The notes under the pieces are model-generated. The model did not search any database, was not told the origin of the DNA, and was given only the letters and a program-made list of their open reading frames with translations. DNA of 64,000 nucleotides, from NCBI RefSeq assembly GCF_002127655.1, contig NZ_NEHB01000018.1, positions 24,112-88,111 of the forward strand. Direction: 5' to 3'. Position 1 is the stretch's first letter. Each line of letters opens with the position of its first letter. Position numbers and translations under genes: made by a program. Shown here one piece after another: positions 36,706 through 44,072 of this stretch. This DNA comes from Janthinobacterium sp. GW456P (GTDB taxonomy: Bacteria > Pseudomonadota > Gammaproteobacteria > Burkholderiales > Burkholderiaceae_D).

Positions 36706-37284
36706 TTACTCGGCATCCGCGCGCGCCATCGGGCGCGTGATGTCGCCCGTATGCACGCCGTAGCTGCCGCCTTCGCGGATTTTCACGCGGTCGGCAAAGA
36801 ACAGTTCCAGGGTGGCGCGGATGGTGGGGAAGGCCAGGTCATCCCACGGAATTTGCGCTTCCGTAAACAGCCGCACGTCCAGGCTTTCGATGCCGGGCGC
36901 GAAATCGAGGTCGCGCAAACGCGCCAGGTAGAACAGGTGCACCTGGTGCACGCGCTGCACATTGAGCAGCGAAAACAGGGGCCCCAGCTCGATATTCGCG
37001 CCCGCTTCCTCCACCGTTTCGCGCTCGGCCGCGTCGGACGTCGTTTCATCGTTTTCCATGAAGCCGGCCGGCAGGGTCCAGTAGCCGAGGCGCGGCTCGA
37101 TGGCGCGCTTGCATAGCAAGACCTGCAGCTGGCCATCCTCTTCCCACACGGGAATCGAGCCGACCACCATCTTCGGGTTCTGGTAATGGATGGCGTCGCA
37201 GTTGGCGCACACATAGCGCGGACGGTTGTCGCCTTCCGGAATGGACAGGCTGACAGGGTGGGCGCATTCGGAGCAGAATTTCAT
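36706..37284 (-). CDS. NUDIX hydrolase with N-terminal zinc ribbon
   Basis: A 192-residue protein. A zinc ribbon (C4-C7 and C26-C29) leads the NUDIX fold. The NUDIX box is G74-FMEND-E80 to R88-E89-TVEEAG95. Zinc-ribbon NUDIX proteins include NADH pyrophosphatase relatives, but the NudC SQPWPFPxS motif is not seen, so the substrate is unknown. It is the first gene of the NUDIX-aat-bpt run, 30 bases before aat. Confidence 0.9.
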   Translation of the reverse strand: MKFCSECAHPVSLSIPEGDNRPRYVCANCDAIHYQNPKMVVGSIPVWEEDGQLQVLLCKRAIEPRLGYWTLPAGFMENDETTSDAAERETVEEAGANIELGPLFSLLNVQRVHQVHLFYLARLRDLDFAPGIESLDVRLFTEAQIPWDDLAFPTIRATLELFFADRVKIREGGSYGVHTGDITRPMARADAE

Positions 37285-37435
37285 GGGCAGTCTTAGGATA
37301 AGAGATGTCTGGTTTAACGCTTACTGTACACCGATTGCGTGCCGCGTGGCGAGCTGCGCAGGCACGATTGGCTGCCGCTCATGCAGCCCGTGAATTCATT
37401 AGATTGGTCTATTACAGTTGAATTTGAGATAGCTA

Positions 37436-37465
37436 TTGCCTAAGCCACCCGTTTGCCCTTATAAT
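37436..37465 (+). promoter_or_regulatory. Promoter of the first initiator tRNA
   Basis: TTGCCT (37436-37441) and a perfect TATAAT (37460-37465) stand 18 bases apart. Transcription would start at about 37472, at or within one base of the mature tRNA 5' end, so there may be almost no leader to trim. Confidence 0.75.
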
Positions 37466-37470
37466 TCTTG

Positions 37471-37547
37471 TGCGGGGTGGAGCAGTCTGGCAGCTCGTCG
37501 GGCTCATAACCCGAAGGTCACAGGTTCAAATCCTGTCCCCGCAACCA
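37471..37547 (+). tRNA. Initiator tRNA-fMet (CAT), copy 1
   Basis: A 77-base cloverleaf with encoded CCA. The anticodon is CAT in the loop CTCATAA. Initiator features are the three G:C pairs at the base of the anticodon stem (GGG/CCC) and A11:T24 in the D stem. Position 1 is T opposite A72, whereas E. coli initiator has C1 mismatched with A72. The sequence is identical to copy 2. Confidence 0.95.
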
Positions 37548-37554
37548 ATGCCGG

Positions 37555-37592
37555 AAAGCCGCTGATACTTGAAAAAGATCAGCGGCTTTTTT
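37555..37592 (+). terminator. Intrinsic terminator of tRNA copy 1
   Basis: A 12-bp stem, AAAGCCGCTGAT (37555-37566) with ATCAGCGGCTTT (37578-37589), then further T residues. It ends the first tRNA transcript, so the two copies are separate units. Confidence 0.88.
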
Positions 37593-37665
37593 CATTCTCA
37601 AACCGCCCACGCAGGTCTTGCAGCCGCCTGCCGCGATTAGCTCCCCGCAGTGCAGCAAACTGGTA

Positions 37666-37671
37666 TATAAT
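37666..37671 (+). promoter_or_regulatory. -10 element of the second initiator tRNA
   Basis: A perfect TATAAT five bases before the tRNA. No good -35 hexamer is seen at 16-18 bases upstream, which suggests a weaker promoter or one using an extended contact. Confidence 0.6.
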
Positions 37672-37676
37672 TCGCC

Positions 37677-37753
37677 TGCGGGGTGGAGCAGTCTGGCAGC
37701 TCGTCGGGCTCATAACCCGAAGGTCACAGGTTCAAATCCTGTCCCCGCAACCA
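37677..37753 (+). tRNA. Initiator tRNA-fMet (CAT), copy 2
   Basis: All 77 bases are identical to copy 1, including T at position 1, the GGG/CCC anticodon-stem pairs and encoded CCA. Only the flanks differ, so it is a tandem duplicate with its own -10 and terminator. Confidence 0.95.
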
Positions 37754-37758
37754 ATTCG

Positions 37759-37796
37759 AAGCCGCTGGTTCCTCGCAAGAGGGCCAGCGGTTTTTT
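37759..37796 (+). terminator. Intrinsic terminator of tRNA copy 2
   Basis: CCGCTGG (37762-37768) pairs with CCAGCGG (37784-37790), with an inner CCTC-GCAA-GAGG hairpin, followed by six T residues. It lies immediately before the convergent XRE gene stop. Confidence 0.88.
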
Positions 37797-37799
37797 CGT

Positions 37800-38600
37800 T
37801 TACGGCGCGATGTTGTCTGCCAGCTGGCGCGCATACACCACCAGCCTCAGGTGGCGGTCCGCATCGATGGTCAGCGAGGTGTGTTCATACGCGACTTGCT
37901 CGCCGCCGACGTCCAGCTGGCGCACGCCGGCGCACGGCGCATGCACGTCATGGCGGCGCCACCACAGCCTGAATTCGGGCGAGACTTTTTCCAGTTCCGC
38001 CACCAGCGCGTGGATGTCCGCTTCCTGCGTGGCGCGCGCATAGTCGCGGCGAAAGCTCGACAGCATCAGCGGCGCCTGCTCTTCCCAGGCCGTGAAGCGT
38101 GCGCGCAGCAGCGGGTCGGTAAACAACAGCCACAGCAGATTGCGGCGCGCCGGCACATGCGCGCCGAAGCCGAACAGGGCGTCCGCGCCTGCATTGAACG
38201 CCAGCACGTCCCAACGCAGGTTGAGCACATAGGCCGGATGCGCCAGCTCGTGCATCAGGCGGCGCACCGGCGGCGGCACCACGCAAAACGTCTTGCCTTC
38301 CTCGGCGGGCGGGCGCGCGTGCGCCAGCAGGAACAGGTGGCGGCGTTCTGCCGCATCCAGTTTCAGCACTTCGGCCAGCTTGTCGAGAAAGGCGCTCGAG
38401 ACGCCGATGTCGCGCCCTTGCTCGAGCCAGGTGTACCAGGTCAGCCCCACGCCTGCCAGCGCCGCCACTTCTTCGCGGCGCAAACCCGGCGTCCTGCGCC
38501 GCCCGCCGCCAGGCAAACCGACGTCCTCGGGCGACAGGCGCGCGCGCCGTGCCTGCAGGTAGGCGGCCAGTTCGTGGCGGGTGCGGGCCAAAGTGCGCAT
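37800..38600 (-). CDS. XRE regulator with MmyB-like ligand domain
   Basis: The 266-residue protein has an N-terminal helix-turn-helix (about 38-95) with the typical GGGRRRTPGLRREEVAALAGVGLTWYTWLEQGRDI. The C-terminal MmyB-like domain covers about 100-266 (NLRWDVLAFNAGADALFGFG). This family senses fatty acid or small hydrophobic ligands (reported for one member) and usually represses a divergent gene. The divergent neighbour is an MFS exporter, with a palindrome in between. Confidence 0.92.
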   Translation of the reverse strand: MRTLARTRHELAAYLQARRARLSPEDVGLPGGGRRRTPGLRREEVAALAGVGLTWYTWLEQGRDIGVSSAFLDKLAEVLKLDAAERRHLFLLAHARPPAEEGKTFCVVPPPVRRLMHELAHPAYVLNLRWDVLAFNAGADALFGFGAHVPARRNLLWLLFTDPLLRARFTAWEEQAPLMLSSFRRDYARATQEADIHALVAELEKVSPEFRLWWRRHDVHAPCAGVRQLDVGGEQVAYEHTSLTIDADRHLRLVVYARQLADNIAP

Positions 38601-38641
38601 GGTGCGGTCTTTCCGGTGAGGCTGTTGCTATCAGTAATAGC

Positions 38642-38668
38642 ATAAACAGTTAAATTGTAATTGTTTAT
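38642..38668. promoter_or_regulatory. Operator-like inverted repeat between XRE regulator and MFS gene
   Basis: ATAAACA (38642-38648) and TGTTTAT (38662-38668) are 13 bases apart in an A+T-rich stretch, centred midway between the two divergent start codons. This is where the XRE protein would be expected to bind. Confidence 0.5.
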
Positions 38669-38710
38669 ATTGTATTCCAGAATGCCTGCTTTCTTCCTGA
38701 GGGCTGGCCC

Positions 38711-39937
38711 ATGTCTGACTATTCATCTTCCCGCACGCCTGTATCTGCTGATGCCGCGCTGCCCGTCGCCGTCTACCTGATTGCCATGGGCGCGTTCGCG
38801 CTGGGCATGGCGTCGTATGTGACGGCGGGCCTGATGCCGCTGATCGCCGGCGCGTTTTCCGTTTCCCTGGCGATGGCCGCGCAACTGGTGACGGCGTTTA
38901 CCCTGGCCTATGGCCTCGGTTCGCCGCTGGCCGTGGCCTTGCTGCCGGCGCGCGCGCAGCGCTCCGGCCTCTTGCTCGCCCTGGGCGTGTTCGTGCTGGC
39001 GAACGGGGCCAGCGCGCTGGCGCCCGGGTTCGGCAGTCTGCTGGCATGGCGGGCCATGGCCGGCATCGGCGCCGGCGTCTACCTGGCGCTCGGTATCGCG
39101 GCGGCGGCGGGCGTGTCGGCGCCGCCGCAGCGCGGAAAGGCCATCGGCGCGATCATGGGCGGCATGGCCGGCGGCACGGTGCTGGGCGTGCCATTGAGTT
39201 TGCTGCTGGCGCGGCAATTGGGCTGGACGGCGGCCCTGTGGCTGGTCGCCATGCTCGGTGCGCTGGCGCTGGCGGGCTTGCTGTGGAAACTGCCTCCACT
39301 GCCGGCCGCACCGGCCATTTCACTGCGCCGCAAGCTGGCATTGCTGGCCGATGGGCAAGTGCTGGCCATCCTGCTCGTGTCGCTGCTGGCGGCCATCGCC
39401 AGCCTGGGCATGTACACGTTTATCGCGCCGCTGCTGGCGTGGTCCGCACAGGGGGCGGCGATGTCCGCCACGCCCTTCCTGTGGGCGTGGGGCATGGGGG
39501 GAATCGCGGGGAGCGTGCTGGTCGGGCGATGGGCCGACAAGGTGGCGGCGCCGAAACTGAGCTGCTTCATCTTGCTGTTGCTGGTGCTGGCCTTGTGCGC
39601 GCTGCCGCTGGCGGCCGGCTGGTCGGCCTGGCTGATGCTGGCGCCTATCGTGCTGTGGGGCGCGGCTGGCTGGGCCCTGCAAGTGCCGCAGAACCAGCGG
39701 CTGCTGGCCGTGCGCGCGCGGCAGGGCGACGGCAATCTGGCCGTCGCCCTCAACGAATCGGCGCTGTACCTGGGCAGCGCCATCGGCGCCGCCGCAGGCG
39801 GGGTACTGCTCTTGCTCCACTGGCCGATGTGGCTGCTGGCGGCCGGCGCCGCCTCGGTTGCCGCCGCCGCGTTGCTGCTGCAATGGTGCGGCGTGAAATG
39901 GATTGCAGAATTCCGGAAAATGGAAGAGTCTGTTTAG
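38711..39937 (+). CDS. MFS transporter (DHA1/AraJ-type)
   Basis: A 408-residue protein with 12 predicted helices. The MFS motif region lies between helices 2 and 3, and the conserved RAMAGIGAGVYLALGIAAAAG helix 4 to 5 region is visible. Families of this type export drugs, sugars or amino acids. It is divergent from an MmyB-type regulator, suggesting export induced by that regulator's ligand. Its stop overlaps the convergent anti-sigma gene by four bases. Confidence 0.9.
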   Translation: MSDYSSSRTPVSADAALPVAVYLIAMGAFALGMASYVTAGLMPLIAGAFSVSLAMAAQLVTAFTLAYGLGSPLAVALLPARAQRSGLLLALGVFVLANGASALAPGFGSLLAWRAMAGIGAGVYLALGIAAAAGVSAPPQRGKAIGAIMGGMAGGTVLGVPLSLLLARQLGWTAALWLVAMLGALALAGLLWKLPPLPAAPAISLRRKLALLADGQVLAILLVSLLAAIASLGMYTFIAPLLAWSAQGAAMSATPFLWAWGMGGIAGSVLVGRWADKVAAPKLSCFILLLLVLALCALPLAAGWSAWLMLAPIVLWGAAGWALQVPQNQRLLAVRARQGDGNLAVALNESALYLGSAIGAAAGGVLLLLHWPMWLLAAGAASVAAAALLLQWCGVKWIAEFRKMEESV

Positions 39938-40722
39938 TGACTTTCCAGCTGCGCGTACACGGCGTCGGCGATCTTGCCCAGTTCCTGTTTGGGCAGGCTC
40001 GCCGAGAGGGCATAGCCGAGCTGGCCGTCGATCCAGTAAAACACGCTCAAGTCCTTTTCCTGCGTGTAGCGGAAGGCCGTTTCCTGCCTGCCGGCCCGCT
40101 CCCGGGCCACGTACAGGGTCAGGCGCTTGCCGCCTCCATCTTCGTACATGAATTGCGCCACGGGGCCGTCGCCATCGCCGGGCAGCAAACGTCCGCCGAT
40201 CAGATGATAGCCGAGCGGCGACAGCGCGGGCGGCTGCAATTTGCTGCCCAGGCGTTTCGACAGCCATTGCACCAGGTGCGCCTCCTGTTCCACGCCCACC
40301 TCGACGGGGTGGCGCACTTCGGGCGTGTAGACGGCATGGGCGATGGCGGCGCTGCGCGCCAGCGACATCGGACTGGCGCTGGCGGTCGGCATGTCGCCGC
40401 CATCGCCGCGCAGCAGCCAGCCGCCCGCGCCGCCAGCGAGCACCAGCACGATGGCAGCTGCCGCCTGCATGGCGGGGCGCCGCCAGGCGCCGTTCGCCGC
40501 CGGCGTCGCCGCCGCCTGCCGCAGCGCCGAGGGTAAGGCTTCGTCCAGCACGGGATCGAACAGGTCGCGCAACTGGCGGTTCTGTTCCTGCCAGGCGTCC
40601 ACCCTGGCGGCGTCTTCGGGATGCGCGCGCAGGTGGGCGTCGACGGCCGCGCGCTGGTCTTCGGGCAGGACGCCGTCGGCCAGGGCGTGCAATTGCGCTT
40701 CGCTGATGGCTTGCCTTGTCAT
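39934..40722 (-). CDS. Anti-sigma factor of the ECF sigma factor
   Basis: A 262-residue single-pass membrane protein. The cytoplasmic N-terminus (1-75) resembles a zinc-less anti-sigma domain: TRQAISEAQLHALADGVLPEDQRAAVDAHL. One membrane helix (about 84-104, AAAAIVLVLAGGAGGWLL) leads to a periplasmic domain of about 150 residues. Its start overlaps the sigma gene stop by four bases (ATGA), the usual sigma/anti-sigma pairing. No zinc-binding HxxxCxxC motif is visible. Confidence 0.85.
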   Translation of the reverse strand: MTRQAISEAQLHALADGVLPEDQRAAVDAHLRAHPEDAARVDAWQEQNRQLRDLFDPVLDEALPSALRQAAATPAANGAWRRPAMQAAAAIVLVLAGGAGGWLLRGDGGDMPTASASPMSLARSAAIAHAVYTPEVRHPVEVGVEQEAHLVQWLSKRLGSKLQPPALSPLGYHLIGGRLLPGDGDGPVAQFMYEDGGGKRLTLYVARERAGRQETAFRYTQEKDLSVFYWIDGQLGYALSASLPKQELGKIADAVYAQLESH

Positions 40723-41246
40723 TTCACGACTTTCAGGGTGGGTGGGCCGCTGCCCTGGCTGCCGGCAGGGCGGCCGTCGAGCAGGGTGCGCAGCTTGTCG
40801 CGCCCGCGCGACAGGCGCGACATCACGGTGCCGACGGGGATGCCGAGGGTGGCCGCCACCTGCTCGTACGGCATCTGTTCGAGCGCGACGAGCAAAATTA
40901 CTTCGCGCTGCCCCAGCGGCAAGCGGGCCAGCGCCGCATCCATTTCGCCGATGGCGATGGCTTGCCCCGGCGCGTGTTCCGGCGCGGGCAGGAGCTCGTC
41001 GTCGTCGAGTTCCTGCAGCGCCAGGCCGGGGCGGCGCAGCTGGTCCACGTGCAGGTTATGCATGATGGAAAACAGCCAGGGCCGCATCTCGCCGCCGCGC
41101 TGCAACTGATCGAGCTTGCGCCAGGCCCGCTCCACGGTGTCCTGCACCAGGTCGTCCGCGTGCACGGCGCCCGCCAGCGCGCGCGCATAGCGGCGCAGGC
41201 CGGGCAGGCACGCTTGCAGCTGGCGGCTATCGTCTTGCGTGGTCAT
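40719..41246 (-). CDS. ECF RNA polymerase sigma factor
   Basis: A 175-residue sigma-70 group 4 protein with region 2 (ARALAGAVHADDLVQDTVERAWRKLDQL, about 22-50) and region 4 (ALARLPLGQREVILLVALEQMPYEQVAATLGIPVGTVMSRLSRGRDKL, about 104-151). It presumably transcribes its own operon when released by the membrane anti-sigma factor. The signal is unknown. It follows the secreted-protein gene by 21 bases. Confidence 0.93.
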   Translation of the reverse strand: MTTQDDSRQLQACLPGLRRYARALAGAVHADDLVQDTVERAWRKLDQLQRGGEMRPWLFSIMHNLHVDQLRRPGLALQELDDDELLPAPEHAPGQAIAIGEMDAALARLPLGQREVILLVALEQMPYEQVAATLGIPVGTVMSRLSRGRDKLRTLLDGRPAGSQGSGPPTLKVVK

Positions 41247-41267
41247 CGTGACGGCGGGCAGGGCTGC

Positions 41268-41639
41268 TTACGGCTTGACGACGTGCCACACGTTCTTGAA
41301 ATTGTCGCCGGCCACGTCGCCCGGCTTCTTGTCTTCCTTGTACAGGTACAGGGGCTTGCCCTTGTAGGTCAGCTGCATGGCGCCGTTGTCTTCGCGCTTG
41401 ATGCTGCCATACGGGGCGGCGGGCGCCGCTTCGGTGGCGATGACGGCGGGCCAGGCCACCAGGCAGCCGCCGCTGCAGGCGCTCTTGCCGCTGTCGGCGA
41501 CATCCTTGTCGAACACATACACGGTCATACCGCTGGCGTTGACCAGCATGCCGTTGGCGGGCATGACGTCGGCGGCGAAGGCCAGCGGTGCGGCCATGGC
41601 GGTGAACAGGGCGGTGGCGGCGAAAGTGGTAAAGCGCAT
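41268..41639 (-). CDS. Secreted PF03640-type repeat protein
   Basis: A 123-residue protein with a signal peptide ending AFA-AD (about 23). It then has two copies of the PF03640 'secreted repeat' pattern: LVNASGMTVYVFDKDVADSGKSACSGGC and LTYKGKPLYLYKEDKKPGDVAGDNF. The Cys pair in CSGGC is typical. Function unknown; homologs are often encoded beside ECF sigma factors, as here. First gene of a three-gene operon with sigma and anti-sigma genes. Confidence 0.88.
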   Translation of the reverse strand: MRFTTFAATALFTAMAAPLAFAADVMPANGMLVNASGMTVYVFDKDVADSGKSACSGGCLVAWPAVIATEAAPAAPYGSIKREDNGAMQLTYKGKPLYLYKEDKKPGDVAGDNFKNVWHVVKP

Positions 41640-41696
41640 GATGGTCTCCTTGAGGTTTTGAGGGCTTGCAAGGGATAGACGCGTGCCGCCCGCCGT

Positions 41697-42614
41697 TTAT
41701 TCCCGCGCGGTTGACATATTTTTTGCCGGCGCATGCAGGCTGGCCCACAGGTGGGCGGCCGCCATGGTGCGGTGCGGCGCATACTGGCGCAGCCACTGTT
41801 CCGTGCGCGCCATGTCCGGTTTCGTTTCTTCGCCGAGCAGCTTTTGCAGGGCGGCGCGGATGCCCACGTCGCCATGCAGCGAGCAGTCGGCATAGCCGTA
41901 GCCGCGCAGCAGCGCGTAGTTGACGGTCCACGGGCCAATGCCCTTTACGGCCAGCAGCGCCTGCGAAATGGCCGCCACGTCGCCGGAAGGGGGCAGCTCC
42001 AGCGACAGTGCCCCGTCATCGACGAGGCGCGCCAGGCGCAGCACGGTTTCCGCCTTGGCGCGCGAGAATTTGCGGCTGGTCAGCTCCTCGATTTCCAGCT
42101 GCGCCACGTCGCGCGCCTCCGGGTAGCACCACAAGCCGCTGGCGTGCCGGCGCCCCGCCTGCAAAATAAAAGTGCGGCGCAGGGAAATGGCGAACGACAG
42201 GTTGATCTGCTGGCCGATGATGGCCCAGGTCAGCGCCTCGAAGGGGCTGGCCGATTGCACGATGCGCAAGCCGGGATTGAGCCGGACCAGGGGCGCCAGC
42301 AGCGGATCGCCGGCGGCCAGCTGCGCGAACGGCTGCGGGTCGATGCGCAGGCCGAGAATATTGAGCAGGGCGCCGTGCAGCGCCGTTTGCAGAGCGTCGC
42401 TGGCGCTGCCGTCGATCTCGGCGCGGCAGACGGCCGTAGCGTCCGTGAAGGCCACCTCCAGCACCACGGGCACGCCGTGCAGCAGGATGCCCTTGCGCAG
42501 GCCCGTCGGCGTGACTTGTTCCGCCACCGCTTCCCCGTCGCGGCTGTGGAAGGCGATGACATCGTCGCGGCGGTAGCCGGCGGGCAGGGGGAGGGTCCAG
42601 TGCAGCAGGGTCAT
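41697..42614 (-). CDS. alkA: DNA-3-methyladenine glycosylase II
   Basis: The 305-residue base-excision repair enzyme removes alkylated purines. It has an N-terminal TBP-like domain and a helix-hairpin-helix GPD domain: ALTWAIIGQQINLSFAI, then LLAVKGIGPWTVNYALLRGYGY, with the catalytic Asp in HGDVGIR. The ATG at 42614 was chosen; an earlier TTG (42623) lacks a site. Its C-terminus is about 60 bases from the secreted-protein gene. No ada gene is adjacent. Confidence 0.93.
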   Translation of the reverse strand: MTLLHWTLPLPAGYRRDDVIAFHSRDGEAVAEQVTPTGLRKGILLHGVPVVLEVAFTDATAVCRAEIDGSASDALQTALHGALLNILGLRIDPQPFAQLAAGDPLLAPLVRLNPGLRIVQSASPFEALTWAIIGQQINLSFAISLRRTFILQAGRRHASGLWCYPEARDVAQLEIEELTSRKFSRAKAETVLRLARLVDDGALSLELPPSGDVAAISQALLAVKGIGPWTVNYALLRGYGYADCSLHGDVGIRAALQKLLGEETKPDMARTEQWLRQYAPHRTMAAAHLWASLHAPAKNMSTARE

Positions 42615-42680
42615 GGTGGCCAAAATCAGTGAAGGTAGCAGGGGCGCGCCGCCGGCGCACCGCGTTTCTTGCTGCGGTTC

Positions 42681-43688
42681 TTAACGGACGCAGATATCGG
42701 TGGTGGGCGGGCTCAGGGCCGCCGCGTGCTGGATCTGCAGCGCGTCGGGCACGCCATTTTTCACGGCCGTCAGCTCGGCCAGGATGGAAATGGCGATTTC
42801 GGCCGGCGTCTTGCTGCCGATGTACAGGCCGATGGGACCATGCAGACGCGCAAGCTGTTCCGCGCTGACGTCGAACTGCAGCAGCCGTTCGCGGCGCTTG
42901 GCGTTATTCGCGCGCGAGCCGATGGCGCCGACATAAAAAGCTGGTGATTTCAATGCTTCCATCAGGGCCAGGTCATCGAGCTTGGGGTCGTGCGTGAGGG
43001 CGACGACGGCGCTGCGGCTGTCGAGTTTCAATTCCAGCACCAGGTCGTCCGGCATGGCGTGCAGCAGGGGCACGCCGGGCACGTTCCAGCCGCCCCGGTA
43101 TTCCTCGCGCGGGTCGCAGACGATGACGTGGTAATCCATGGCCGTGGCGATCTGCGCCACGAAGCGCGACAGCTGGCTGGCGCCGATGATCAGCAGGCGC
43201 CAGCGCGGGCCGTGCTGCGTGGTGAGCGCCGCGTCTTCCAGGGCCAGCACGGCGCCCGGCGCGGCGCGCCGCAGGCTGACGGCGCCGTTGCGCAGGTCGA
43301 GGCGGCGCTCGACCAGTTCATGCGCTTCCAGGCGCGCCAGCAGTTCGGCCACACGGCTGCCCGCATGCAGCGGTTCGATGGCCAGTTCGATGGTGCCGCC
43401 GCAGGGCAGGCCGAAGCGGTGCGCCTCGTCGGCACTGATGCCGTAGCTGACGATTTCCGGCAAGGTGCGCACGATGCCGTGCATGCGCACGGTGTCGATC
43501 AAGTCATCCTCGATGCAGCCGCCGGAAACGGAACCGACCACCGTGCCATCGTCGCAGATGGCCAGGGTGGCGCCCACGGGGCGGGGGCTGGAGCCCCAGG
43601 TCTTGATGACGGTGACGAGCTCGCAGCGGTGTCCGGCGGCGAGCCAGGCGGCGCTGGTTTTCAGAACTTCGAGGTCGATGCTGTCCAT
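42681..43688 (-). CDS. xdhC: XdhC/CoxI-family protein
   Basis: A 335-residue protein with the XdhC N-terminal domain (ELVTVIKTWGSSPRPVGATLAI, DGTVVGSVSGGCIEDDLI) and the NAD-binding-like C-terminal domain (LLIIGASQLSRFVAQIATAMDY to FYVGAIGSRANNAKRRERL). XdhC binds molybdenum cofactor and inserts the sulfurated form into xanthine dehydrogenase. No xdhAB genes are in the window, so it may serve another molybdo-hydroxylase elsewhere. Confidence 0.9.
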   Translation of the reverse strand: MDSIDLEVLKTSAAWLAAGHRCELVTVIKTWGSSPRPVGATLAICDDGTVVGSVSGGCIEDDLIDTVRMHGIVRTLPEIVSYGISADEAHRFGLPCGGTIELAIEPLHAGSRVAELLARLEAHELVERRLDLRNGAVSLRRAAPGAVLALEDAALTTQHGPRWRLLIIGASQLSRFVAQIATAMDYHVIVCDPREEYRGGWNVPGVPLLHAMPDDLVLELKLDSRSAVVALTHDPKLDDLALMEALKSPAFYVGAIGSRANNAKRRERLLQFDVSAEQLARLHGPIGLYIGSKTPAEIAISILAELTAVKNGVPDALQIQHAAALSPPTTDICVR

Positions 43689-43786
43689 GGGGCGCGGGAG
43701 TGATGCCGCATGTTTGCGGCAAAATATGGAATAGTATTCAAGATTGTGGATATACTACCTGTTCCACCACCCTGCGGAGAATTTTC

Positions 43787-43927
43787 ATGTCAAATGAAGT
43801 CAAGACGCAAGAAGACGGCATCCCCAAGTTTGGCAAACTGCTGATCGCCCTGTTTCTGGCGGTGGTGTTTTGCGGCGCCCTGACCTGGATCATGGGCACC
43901 TACTTCCCCAACTTCCCCGGCGCCTGA
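43787..43927 (+). CDS. Small single-pass membrane protein, 46 residues
   Basis: An ATG with GCGGAG seven bases upstream opens a 46-residue frame: a charged N-terminus (MSNEVKTQEDGIPKFGK), one membrane helix (about 18-40, LLIALFLAVVFCGALTWIMG) and a short Pro-rich tail. The gene has its own -10-like TATACT at 43751-43756. The function is not recognised. It is transcribed towards, and ends 25 bases before, repeat copy A. Confidence 0.65.
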   Translation: MSNEVKTQEDGIPKFGKLLIALFLAVVFCGALTWIMGTYFPNFPGA

Positions 43928-43952
43928 CCAAACCTGCTGCATCAGGATGCAG

Positions 43953-44072
43953 AACGTCTAACAGAACCGTAGCGAGCGGCAGCGATTTGTGGCCGAGAAG
44001 CGCAACTGTGCTTGAGCACAGTGAGCATCGCAGACCGCAAAGCGCGACGCGCAGTAGGTTATGGTAGGCGTT
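43953..44072 (+). repeat. Structured intergenic repeat, copy A
   Basis: One of three copies in the window. Outer helix: AACGTCTA (43953-43960) and AACC (43965-43968) with GGTT (44057-44060) and TAGGCGTT (44065-44072). Second helix: TTTGTGG (43986-43992) with CCGCAAA (44035-44041). Inner hairpin: CTGTGC-TTGA-GCACAG (44006-44021). The right end touches the stop codon (complement 44073-44075) of the M48-like gene. The conserved core includes GTAGCGAG, GAGAAGCG, GAGCATCG and GCGCAGTAG. Confidence 0.85.

Noticed and set aside
37800..38643. Long frames opposite the XRE regulator
   Set aside because: They are shadows: the minus frame has the helix-turn-helix and MmyB motifs and a divergent promoter.
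43700..44067. Plus-strand frames running through repeat copy A (with EHRRP-like residues)
   Set aside because: These frames translate the repeat itself. The copies differ by insertions that shift the frame, so they are not conserved as protein.
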